From Vandiemenella viatica (taxonomy: Eukaryota > Arthropoda > Insecta > Orthoptera > Morabidae): a stretch of 64,000 nt of DNA. Below the pieces are notes generated by a model. The model had not been told where the DNA came from, searched no databases, and worked only from the letters and a program-made list of their open reading frames with translations. Location of the stretch: the NCBI GenBank assembly GCA_031002005.1, contig CM061920.1, forward strand, positions 48,772,610 through 48,836,609, written 5' to 3'. Positions 46,501 through 58,500 of this stretch are shown in pieces. Position numbers and translations under genes: made by a program. The stretch's first letter is position 1; every line of letters begins with the position of its first letter.

Positions 46501-49500
46501 AAATGTATGTTGAAAATGGGTGGAAAAAACTATGTTTAAATAAAAAGATCTTTTAATTAATTAAATGAAAAGGTAATATTTTTTACATGTTAAGCATACT
46601 TACAAGTACAGTATGTATGTACCGTTCTGTAAATAAAAGTCATTGCTTGTTGAACATCTCAGTCAAAGAAAGCTGTTTGACTGTATTCGTCCGTTTTTGG
46701 GCAGCCAAGTCGCGCATCCTCTTCACAGTGAGATGTTGCATGTGGTCACACTCGGGCTGATACTACATCCACTTCAACGCAGTTTCAAGGCTGTCAAATG
46801 CTTGATGAGCTGATGGTCCCGTATCTACTTCTACTTCAACATTAGATCATCTTCTTCCACAACAATTTCTTCCCTCACAGTTTCAATATGTTCATCATCA
46901 TTTAGAATTTCATACCCAGGGTCTGATGAATCACACACCACCCACTCTCCTATATCTTCAGCACTAACTTCTGAACATCCAGAAATTTTCAAATGGAGGC
47001 ACCACACATTTTGTTCGGGCTTTGAAAATTCCTAGATCCTTCACTGAGAAGGACAATAGAGTGTAGGCAGAATCGCAGTACGTTTCCATCTTAATTAGGA
47101 TAGCGATTCAGATATTCAGCGATTCAGATAGTCGGAATTCCTATAATTGGGGTGCTACTGTATTACAGGTATAATAATGCATTTTTATATTTTATTTTTT
47201 TTACTGCTAAATATATTTCTTTACAAAAATAATTTATTTCATCTATAGATTTTAAAAACCAGAAATGTATATCTTGAAATCTTACTGATTTAATGCAGGC
47301 TGATATTTTGATTTCATAATTATTCACAGGTCGTATCAATCTCGTAGATCTTGCAAAGATCCTCTGTGTGGATTTGAGCCATATAGCAGCGAGAGCAGCA
47401 GAGATTGAGCGAACTGACTCCAGTTGCACTGTCATTCTTGGTCAGCTTATTGACAAAACTTACTTGAACCATATTGCTCGGGAGATTAATGACAAGCTCT
47501 CCCAGGAAGGTCAAGTAACCATTGGTGACCTAACACGAATATATGATCTACCTGGAGATTTCTTGCTGTCAGTAAGTTGTCTTCATGTGTATGGTTTGTT
47601 AACATATACATCTCGGCATAAATAATAATTTTAAAATACAGCTTTGTTTGTTTCATTTGTAGGTTGTTCAGAATCACCTAGGGAAAACTATTTTAGGAAA
47701 ACAAGACAAGACAGATCCTCGAGTAATTTTCACTGATTCTTTTATAGCAAGAAACCGTGCTTGCATTCGTGGAGCTCTGGCAGCAGCTACAGCACCAATT
47801 CGTATATCGACTTTAATCAAGCAGTGTGCTCTCAATGAGCGGATGTTTTATGGTATATAAAATGTTTCATAACATTTATGAGAACATTGTGTCATTCAAA
47901 AGTAGAGGAACCTTGCAATTAAATTGTTTCAACAGATTCTGCTGAAAGAAGTGAACCAGACAAAAAAATTTAAGTTTTATTTTGAGTTACAAATTTAGTT
48001 TCAAGCTAGCCTTTAATAATTTTCCCAATCTGCGTACTTCTTACCTCTTCTTCTACTTTGTCTCGGCATGATAATTTGTATTTGCTGTTATCTCATTTCC
48101 TCTTCCCCTGTTTCTTCTTTAAGTATGGCTCAGTAACTTTTTAAAGTAATCCATTTATGATATAATCTCTTCAGGGTTGTCTACAATTTGTGAATTCTTC
48201 AACCCCATCCTCTTTACTTCTTCACATTGTCAATTCTTTGCCTTTCTTCAAACTTATATACCTTAAACATTCTTGCCTAACATTTGGGTAAATCTTCCCA
48301 TGATTTTTTCTTACACCATCCTCTTCAAATCTCTTACTCTAATTTTGTGTGTACATCCTCCTAGCTGAAATTCAACAGAATGTGCTGGACTTATTTAATG
48401 TGCTCTTATGATGCATCATCTGTTTTAATTTAGCAGAGGCAGAAGAAGCCTGAAGGTGAACCTGAAGAAGTAACTTTCCAAAAAGATCCTGTCTTGATTT
48501 TTATGTGTTTCACTTCTCACAGTGGATATGTGAAGTTATCATTTATTTGCTTGCTTGTTTCTTGTCCTATCACCAACAAACTCTCCAGTCGCCAAATTAA
48601 AATTTAATTATTCTTAACTTTAGGTTGAGTCTGTATCAATGAAACTCAACAAATAAAAGCTATGTCATATTTTCACTAAATATAATATAACAAGGCACCA
48701 CATTGAACTTTCATTTCCAAAAACACACCAGAACCACAGCACAGCATTGGATGTTTACTAACAGAATGATCAATGTTACAACAAACTTCTAATTACTTAA
48801 ATGAGACCGAGCGGGGCGGTGTAACGGTTAGCATTCTCGCCTCGCATTCGGGAGGACGGCGGTTCGAATCCCCGTCCGGGCATCCAGATTTGGGTTTTCC
48901 ATGGTTTCCCCAAATCACTCCAGGCAAATGCTGGGATGCTTCCTTCAAAAGGCCATGGCCGAATTCCTTCCCATTCCTTGCCCCCATCCTTGCCCCCCAT
49001 CCTTTCCCGTCTCTAAAGACCTCGATGTTAAAAAGAGACGTAAAGCAGTTTTAAAAAAAAAATAAAAAATAAAAAAAAACTTAAATGAGGCTGCAATTGT
49101 TGATATTTCAAGAAATGACTTTGATAACATTGTTTGAGCACAAGGTTGTAATTGCACATTTGAAGGGACACTGATAGATTGAGCTCACTTCTCATGGAAC
49201 ATGAGTAACTGCACTCTGTCTAATGTTCTGGAAACAACTGGTACATGTACTGAAGGTCAGTTGAATTAGAGACTGCTGGTTATGCAAAAGTGGCATTGTA
49301 GGCAGCCGTGAGTACAGAAACAAAATAATGTAAGCAGTTATCCAACAATAGAAGGAGTGATGTTCATACTATCAGTAATAGTTGAACCCAGTATGGGTAA
49401 GGCACAAGACTGATTGGTATCTGTGAAGCCATGGTTTCAAATCCCCATCAAGCCATCCAGATTTTGGTTTTCCTGTTTTCTCAAGATCACTCCTGGCGAA

Positions 49501-52500
49501 TGCTGATACGATTCCTTCAAAACAGCCATGGTCCAATTCCTTCCTGTTCCTTGCCCCCATCCTCTCCTCACTCTTATGCTCTTAATATTGATGGGCTGTA
49601 AAACCCAGAGAAAAATTATTAACGTGAGTGATCTAAGTGTATTTTTTCTAATCATATTGTTGAAAACAAATAAATGAGTCACTCCATGTCACATGTTGTG
49701 GAGGATATTCACAAGCTGCAGTGTCAAGAGAGTATTGCGAAACCATGACCCCCAGGGCCAGCGCATGGATGAGCAGGGTCATTGTCGACTAGCTTTTATT
49801 GTAACAGTGTACAGGCAAGCCCACTGGTGCACAATAGCATGTAAGCTATGTCATCTAAAATCATCTCCCCTCATTGTGATGTACAAAAGTCATCATCCCA
49901 AGAGGTTACGTACACTGACTACCCATCAAAGAATACAAAGATTAGAATGGGAATGGAAACTTCACCAATGGACCCTTATAAATGTGATAAAATGTTGCCA
50001 AGTTTGATCAGTCATGGTGCTGTCATGTGCTGATAGTAGGGTATGAGTAAAGTAAAATAATATTGAATTGAAGGGTTCTTACCTGTGGGTTATTCTTCAG
50101 ACTGGTGCATTCTCATCTGGGTATTGTATGCATGGACTAAAATAAAAACCCCTGGTGTGTGCGACATCTCCCATACCACTGGGATATCCTTGATGGCCAT
50201 GAGTTCCTATCTGTTACATCACCCTGGAGATCTCTTCCTTCATCATGACAATGAATCATGCCATTGTTTTTTGAATTTTACTTGATTCTCTGGCCAACAG
50301 GGCCACCTATCCTCAAGCCTATAGATCATATATGAGTTGCCATCAAAATAAATGTTAAGATTGTGACTGTATGATATTGTTCAGGGGTCCTGAAACCAAT
50401 TTGCTTCTCAACATTTCCGGTGTCTTGTCAAGTCCATGCTGATATGAATTGTCACCACTATGAGGGCAAAAGATGATATTATATAATTTATTGGCTCTTC
50501 AGTGTAGTCTTCACCAATGTTCAGCTAGATGGTTTCTTTGAGCACAATATGGCATTCAGGTGCATAATTTCTCCAAAGTGCAACATTATTACAAAGAAAT
50601 TGTTAATGAACACCCATGGAAAATATGTCTGGTCAGTTCATAGTGAAAAACTCTTTTTCTTACACAATGGGTTCTTGTGTTGGGCTTTATGGCTCATAGA
50701 CATCCAAAGGATTTGGGGGGGGGGGCATGACCTTTTAAATGAACCATCCCATCATTCACCTGGAATGATTTTGGGAAATCATAGAAAACCAAAAATCTGG
50801 AAAGCCTGATTGGGATATGAAACCAGACTCAGTTCACATAATGGGTATAGTCACCAGTCACAATGAAACCTCACTGACATGGGAACACTGAGAAAGTTAA
50901 CAATAACTGAAAGGCAAATTTAAAATTCCACATTATTAATCCTTAAGCCGCGGATTCTTAGGTTCGAACCTATTTTGTTCCAAACCTAATATTCTCAAAA
51001 TTTTAACTTTCTTTTTCGTCTTTTCTATAAATTAATAATATTTGTGAATTTAATAGGACCTAAAATAACCTAGTTTTTATGTTATGACCTAAAATGATCT
51101 AATTCAATTTCTAGAACCTAAAAGGACCTAATTTGATGTACTTATCCAGTCAGACTGTAATTTTGTTACTTAAATAAAACAAACAAATGACCGACCGAAT
51201 TAGCTCAGGGTAATGGGCGTGGACTAGTAATCTGGACTCGGGAGTCGCTATGGGTTCAAACCCCATCATCGGTTATTCTGAAATGGTATTCCGTGGTTTT
51301 CCTTTTCACTTCTAGGCAAATGCCAGAACAGTGCCTTATTGACAGGCTAGGGATGCTTCCTTTTCCCCTTTCTCAAAAATTTCGATTTCTTCTTCTACAC
51401 CGATCCAAGTTAATGTCATATGGGCGATCCGGTCAGACACCATTCCCAGCTGTATCTGTTACTACGTGAATCCTAAGATCGAAGTCACTGCAAATGTGAT
51501 TGGTATGGGAACGATCCAGAGGGTGAAGCCAAACCTGGAGGGTAAACGGACTACGTTTACGTGTAAAACAAATGGATTTATTTTAAAATTGAAATAACTA
51601 TGCACCACAATCTTAAATGACATGTTTTAACCTCATTGTTGTTGGTAGCATTAAGATAAGCTGTAACAATGCGGTATGGCAACTTCGCATTAGTACAAGA
51701 ATTTACATTCAGTAGAAACAAATCAACAAAGCAAGTTTTAAACATAGCATGTTAAAGATTAACAATCTCAGGAACGCAAACCCTTTCCGAGAAATTAACA
51801 GTTGTGTACCATCATCGTTCAGTGGTTACACGGAAATTAAAACATTGTGTAGGCTTACATACTTTTACTTCCTTCTTTAAAAGCAATCATTACTAAACAG
51901 AAATCTTCAAGAAGTAGTCTCCTGCGAGAGTGGATTGGAAAAGAATTTTTTTTTTTACATATGGGAAAATTATATATTGTCAAGCATGAGTAAAACCAGT
52001 AAGTTTTATTTGTTTTATATTTGTATATCTTTTATAATTTTAAAAAATAAATTTAATTTGTTTTCATTTCTAAAGTAACATAAAGTGACAGAATTACTGG
52101 ATAAAATTTAATAATATTAACTGGGTATTATCCGGGGTGTTAAATTCAGGTGAACAATTTTTATTTTTTCCTTCTATGTAGGTGCCTACAGAAAAACGAT
52201 CCCAAGTTCTACAGTATCAGAATTCAGCAACTCATTTGGCAAATGTTACCAGGAGAAATGCTTCCGAACAGAAACAGAATTTCATTACAAGTTCAAAGCT
52301 ACGTGCAGAAGATTCGTTTAACCTGCGTCTGTCTGAAACTCTTACTGCCGTTAATATACCAGTTTCAAAACTCCAGAATACAGCCCTGAAAACTTTTGTG
52401 GAAGAATTTTGTAACAGAAAAATATCAGATGAATCCACCTCAGATGTATGAAAATCCATTGAAGAACAGTGGGTGGACATTGCTGACCCCCTTCATCTGG

Positions 52501-55500
52501 TTAAGTACAGATGAGACGACAGATGCCTGCATCAGATTCATAGCCAGCGTTGTTATGGGCAAACTCGCGTGTGAGGAACCTAGTGTACCCCATGTCATTA
52601 TGTGGAGAGAACTTCCAACGACAAACCACTCTACTGTGGCAATTGCTGTAAGGGATGCATTAAAGGTGTTGGGCCAGATCCAAAACATGAGGATAAGTTA
52701 CAGTTGTTGGTGACAGACAGTGCAGCTTATATGATAAAAGAGGGGAGTGTTTGAAGGAATTCTTGGAATTCTCTGAACCTCCATTCTCTTTACATAACCA
52801 TACCATCCTTCCTATCTATCATTTCCTGTAGGGGTCCTTCTTCTACGGTGATTTAAATTTTATTTCCCTTAAAAACCTGTAAGTTCCTAAATCAGAATTT
52901 TAAAAACCTATAAAAGCCTAAAATGTCAGTTGAATAAATATAAATTTGTTTTTTAGTACCTAAAAATCCGGCGTTTATTAATCATTATCCTCAAAAGTTT
53001 CCAGCCACTGGTCGGGTCTGCTTCATGCACTAGCCTCTCCATTTCCTTCTATCTTCCCACCACTTCTCTGTCACCACCTTGTTCCAATCGTCTCCTCTCT
53101 TCCGTACACACTCCTCTCAGCCATCCATCCCTCAGTCTTCCTCTGGGTCGTTTACTATGCATCTTAATTTCGTGGATTTTTCTTGGAATTCTCTGAACCT
53201 CCATTCTCTTTACATAACCATACCATCCTTCCTCTCTATCATTTCCTGTATGGGTCCTTCTTCTATGGTATTTCTAATCATTTCATTCTTTATCCTGTCA
53301 ATTTTAGTAACTCCCATTCTACCTCTTAAAAGATTCATTTCGCTTGTATGTACCTTACTGTTGTCCTGCTTCTTCATTGTCCATGATTCAGCAGCATATG
53401 TCAAGATAGGCACTTATCATGTGCAATGAATTGCTGTCTTGTTTCTCTGTGGATCAGCTTTATTCAATATCAGGCTTCTAATGCTCCATAAAAAAGCCTC
53501 TGCTTGTCTTCCTTTTACACATATCTCACCATCATTCCTTTCCTCTAATACACTCCCTAATACTTGTACTGCTTACCTTCTTTAGTTGTTCATATGCCAT
53601 CGCAATTCCCTGGATTGTGATATTCTTTCACGTTGTTACCATGTGCTCACATTTCTATACAGAAAATCCAAATATCTAAAGTGTAATGAAATTATTTAAA
53701 GTCTGAAGCTATAATCGAAATGCAAAATACTGTTTATGGAACTGAGAAATATAATAAAATTCTTATGACTGTGCTAACAACCCCACATTACTGTTTAAAT
53801 AATTTTAAAGTAATCAAAATTAATTAATAATAATTGATTAATTATTATCATCAGCTAAATGTGGATTGCCATTAAATCTAAGGGATTTAAAGGAATTGTC
53901 AGTTTCAGCATCTCTTTCTAATCTTAAATGGTTATTGACATATATCCTCTGTTATCACATTCACATATTTCCCTAGGAATCATAGACAGTCTTATAGAGA
54001 AGAAGGAAGTTCAAGGGTTTATGAGTGGGAGACAGGCAGGAAGTGGAAGTGTTTTCATGCCTGCAGTGTTTGCAAAATCTTTGCAAGATTATGCAGAGAA
54101 TTTCTACAAACAGAATGGTTATTTAGGTAAGTGAGAATATGTATATGAACCAAATTAAATATAAATAAATCTCGTAAATGGTATAAATTCATATTTCTAT
54201 ATTAGTGGTAATAAAGAGAATATAAACTGTCAGATATTTATCCATTAACCTCAAGTAGGGTGTTAAAATAGCAAACAGCATCTGTTCTCTACTTTTATGC
54301 CGTATTGCAGACCATCTCTTCAATGCTTCCATACTTATGTTGTAATTCTGCTTATCTTAATTTAAATAGCTTTCTAAGACATTTTCCAAAGATATTCTTG
54401 ATTTCAATAATCCAACAGAAAAGGAACTATAATGTTCATATCTATTTTCTCATTCAGGAATGATATCTCAAGTCATTGCATGTTCCCAGGCTCTTTTGTT
54501 TGCTGAGAATTCCCCTCCTCCCCCTGCAAAAAAAGATAAAGCTGTATTCATTATTTATAATTCTAGTTGTATCTTAAAAAACAAGTATGCCTTTTCATTA
54601 CAGTATAATCTTTTCCTTAAAGGTTTGTTTCTTCTTAAATAGTTATTTATGGAATTTCCAGATTATGATGACCTGTCTAGAATGGGAGTCACCAATCCTC
54701 AAACATTTGTCAGTGAGAGGTTTCCTAAGGAGAGTCTCATAAAAATAAAGAATTTTGCAGTTGGTCCACAACTAATTGGCCAAGTAGAGTCTGTTGTTGA
54801 AGAAGCCATTTCAACAGGGTCATGGGTAGACATACAGGTGGGAGAGTATTCTTTATTTTTGTATAGCAATATGTCTTGTATGGCAAATAACTAAAACAAG
54901 TTTCTTTATCCAGAGAACTAATTTCTAATTCAGATGTGTTGTCAATACATGCATTAAATGATATAAATCATTTGGTAGGATTATTGTTGGTTTGGTGACT
55001 ACTGTTTTTTTCCTTTAAAATTATTTTATGTTCAACAGAAATAATCGATATAATAATACAATAGTAGCTTTAATGGAAGGAGGAGTACATAAAGACAATA
55101 AATGTAGGGAGTGAAATTTTGAGTTTAAATAAACTAAGTGTGGTGGGTGAGCGGCAACACTGTGGCTTCAAATTTGGTTGGGTTAGCTCCTTTATCATGT
55201 CAATTACTGTTCTACAGTAATTTCAAAGAGACAGATCTAGCAGTCCTTCCTTGCACCCCCTCCAACTCCTGTATTTGATACCCAAAATGTGGGTCACATA
55301 CTACACTACCATATTCAAGAATTGTCTCACAAACATTTTGTAAACCAGTTCCTTTACTTCTCTCACATATACACTCATCAATCTCTCTAACAAGTGAAGG
55401 ATTTTGAAACCTTTTCCTACCTCCTGACCAATGATTCCAATCCAGTCGAGTTTGTTATTAAACGTTACGCCAAGGTACTTACATTTCAAGTCTTCAACAT

Positions 55501-58500
55501 GCAATTTACGCCCCACCTTATAATCAAAATCAGTCGTTAGTTTTTTATCTGTGTACCTAATAAGCTTACTTATCTTTGCATTTATCTTCATTTGATGTAG
55601 GCATACCCATCTAGATATCCTGTCCAAATCACGCTGGAGCTGTGCAGTCTTCTACTGTTTTGATCCTATTATACAGAATTATATCATCTGCAAACAACCT
55701 AACTTCTGATAGTAAACCATCAACACAATCATTATTAGAATAATAAATAGCAATGGTCCCAATATGCAACTCTGTGGCACACTCATTTTTACATCCACTT
55801 TTTTTGTTACTGCATTTTCTTACCTTAATGTTTTGTTTTATACCTTTTAAGAATTCTTCTACCCTGCAAATCACTTTTTTTATCCTCTTCAGTTGATTTT
55901 ACCATATTTAGCACAATTTTTTGCTTACTCTGTCAAAAGTCTTTGAAAGATCTAGTTCTACACTATCAATTTGGTCTTCCTTGTCTGTTTCATCTGAAAT
56001 ATGTTGTAGCCTACTGAGATTCACTGAATGACCTTGTCTAAAGCCATGTTGTCAACTTGGAAACTGCTTACATTCCTCACAGACTTTTCTGATGTTGCAT
56101 CTCTTCATTAATTTACCTACCACTGATGTCAAACTCATTGGACTGTAATTTTTCACCCCTCCTTTATGAACCTTTACTACTGTCACACTTTTCCAGTCAT
56201 CTATAAGCAGCAAGTATCCAGGCTCAATTTAATTTAATTGCAATGGAGCACATTCTCCAGTGGCAATTTCCCTACACTCCCATCTTCCCCCTTTCCTGTA
56301 CCCACCTACATTTGCCCTCTAAAAATTTTAACTTTAAATTCTTTCAACATTTTTGATAAATTATTCATCATTTCCCTTGGTAAATTATTCCAATCCCTGA
56401 TACCCTTACCGAAAAAAGAGAAAATTTACATAGTGTTTCCAGATAAGCACAATGTCACATCCTGCCATATTCGAGACACCCATAGTCATATTTTCTACAC
56501 CAGCTCCTTAATGCTTTTTATTTTTATTTTTTTAGCTATTTTAGTTCCTTAGGATGAATTTCAAATTTCTTAGTCTGCTTATTTCTGACTCTGATTTATA
56601 CCCTGCCATTCCTGAATCACTAATGGTCTCTACCAGTTTCTTAAAATCTCTGTCTTTTTCAAATCCTCAGTAATGATTTCTCCACCCTAATCTATAATTT
56701 TCTTAACACCCTCCCTTCCCTTCAGTTTTCTAACATAGCTATAGAAATTTCTAGATGCATCTGTCAGTGGTCTCCCCACACCAATAATATTCATTCTTTA
56801 TAAACCCTTCTTTAGCCAGTTTCTTTGCTATTATTAATTCCTTGATTAGTTATTTCAAGTATTTCCTACTGTCTTGCTGTCTCCTAACTCTGTTATAGTC
56901 GCATCTTACTAAACCCTTTAATTGCCTCACCTCCCTATTTTAGTATATAAAGTAGGTTCTGTACTTCTCTTTATTTTCTCTTTCAGAATAAATGTTTCTT
57001 CACCCTTTTTCACTATCCCCTTGTACTCTTCCCACTTCAACTCTACTGTACTTGTGTCATCCTTCCATTTGCTGAAACTTTTCCTGAAATATCTCTTCAA
57101 AATCTAAGTCTGTACATTTGTATTCCTATTTCCCCCCTTCAATTTTGGCCACTGGTTTACTGAATCCTTTAATATCCATCAGAACTGCTTCATGGTCACT
57201 TATCCCTTCAGTTAGTTGACACCCCACATATAAACACCAGTGAAATTTAGTACTCTTTGCTAACCAGTATGAATACCACCTCCACCAATTGCTCCTTTAT
57301 CTCTGCGGTACACTCTGTAACAATGGTGGATCCAGGAATTTGGTTTGGGGGGTTTTGAGTGGATTTTGGTTTGGTGAGGGGAGCGTGAGCAGATTTTGGT
57401 TTTTTTGGGGTGGGGGGGGGCTTTATTGCGCTTGAGTCGACAGAGGTGGGCTTTATTATCATGCCGCCCTTAAAAGATCAGTGGAGCTAAAACAAAAAAA
57501 AAGTCTCCAGTCTCCAAAAATTACAAAGTCGGGGGCAGACCTAGAACTTTTTGGAATGGGGGGGGGGCTTGATCCCCCTTGCCACCCTCCCCCCTTGATC
57601 TGCCACTGCTCTGTAACCATCTGGAAAAATCTTATTGTCTAGTACTACTTCTTTTAACTAAGACTCTACACCTATAATTACTTGTAGTTCATGTATATCT
57701 ATTAAGTTTGCAAATTCTTTTACTTTGTTCATTATACTTTTGCAGTTTGTGATTAGGTCTTGATACCCAAAATGGAACTAAGGCAGTGCTTTTATTGATC
57801 AATAGTATTTTTCCTGTGTTGTCTTTCTAGCATCAGCAACTGTTAGAAGTCAATTTTCTCCTACCTTTTATGCAGTTTACATGTCATTTATTACTCTTAT
57901 ATGTTTTATTCCTAAAAATTTAAGTATCTGTTCAGTATTTTGTACATGTATTGTGATCTTAAATGTTACAGCCATTAGCTATTTGAAGCTTTCTTTATAT
58001 GTTACTAACAGAGTATCTAGTGTTGCCCAGTCGAGTTGGGATTCTTACCCCTACAAATTTTTAGTTACTCAATGAGAAACATTGTACCAAGTTTCATCAA
58101 ATTTGCACCAGCCATTTCCAGAATTAAGCAAACCTAGATTTACCCACATCCTACCCAAAAGGTGGCGTGTGTAGTTGATTTTCCCCTACATTATTTTTAT
58201 TCATACTATGACAAAGATGTGCATTGAATATCGTGAAATTGGAATCAGCCATTTCCAAAATTAAATGTTGATTTACCCACACCCCAGCTAGCTGTGTTAG
58301 ATTTGATTTATTCCTACACTATTTTCAGCCATCCAGTAAAGAAGCATGTACATCAAGTTTCATAAAATTCGCAACCATTTCTGGAAATTACAAAAAACAT
58401 CAATCACCCATAGATTTCTGAGAATGGGGTGTATTGGATGCAGTTATACAGAATGTCAGTTGTCAGTTTAGTCCAGGCTGCATTTCAATTCAACTACAAC

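Larger units (their letters stand above)
34771..47329 (+). other. UFL1 intron 2 (12.6 kb)
   Basis: Outside the elements listed separately, the stretches 34771-35180, 35450-36360, 36480-37730 and 38690-39040 hold nothing I recognise. The intron hosts LINE, Helitron, hAT, SINE, CR1 and pogo sequences, in both orientations. Confidence 0.85.
50944..52977 (+). mobile_element. Candidate hAT element with imperfect 8-bp duplication, SINE nested inside
   Basis: The ends read TAAGCCGCGGATTCTTAGGT (50944) and, inward from the right, TAAACGCCGGATTTTTAGGT. Flanks are TTAATCCT (50936-50943) and TTAATCAT (52978-52985), 7 of 8 matching. Subterminal regions on both sides are rich in ACCTAAAA units. A hAT-like transposase frame lies at 52180-52740. 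SINE-2 (51190-51565) has inserted between. The family is the same kind of transposase as in the element at 41089-42175. Confidence 0.7.
47853..53976 (+). other. UFL1 intron 4 (6.1 kb)
   Basis: From 47853 to 48790 nothing is recognised. The rest is filled by SINEs, a Tc1 remnant, a hAT element carrying a nested SINE, and LINE-Y fragments. The segment 53660-53976 is AT-rich without features. Confidence 0.85.

Noticed and set aside
46424..47160. Alternative UFL1 exon before exon 3
   Set aside because: The open text is on the minus strand and matches the end of a pogo-type transposase; TA duplications and inverted ends mark an insertion.
48806..48880. tRNA gene candidate (A-box and B-box, CCCCGTCCGGG)
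   Set aside because: It is the head of a SINE with an A-rich tail and target duplications. The acceptor stem does not close. The same applies at 21462, 51190 and 42372-42450.
52150..52451. Exon of a domesticated CGGBP1-like gene (acceptor-like TTCTATGTAG before the frame)
   Set aside because: The frame is broken soon after and lies between inverted ends with a near-perfect 8-bp duplication. A transposon remnant is simpler, though domestication elsewhere is not excluded.
54649..54894. Reading UFL1 exon 6 from an ATG giving [13 protein letters not shown]
   Set aside because: The residues before DYDD come from intron sequence. Splicing at 54661 preserves both frame and the spacing known for UFL1.
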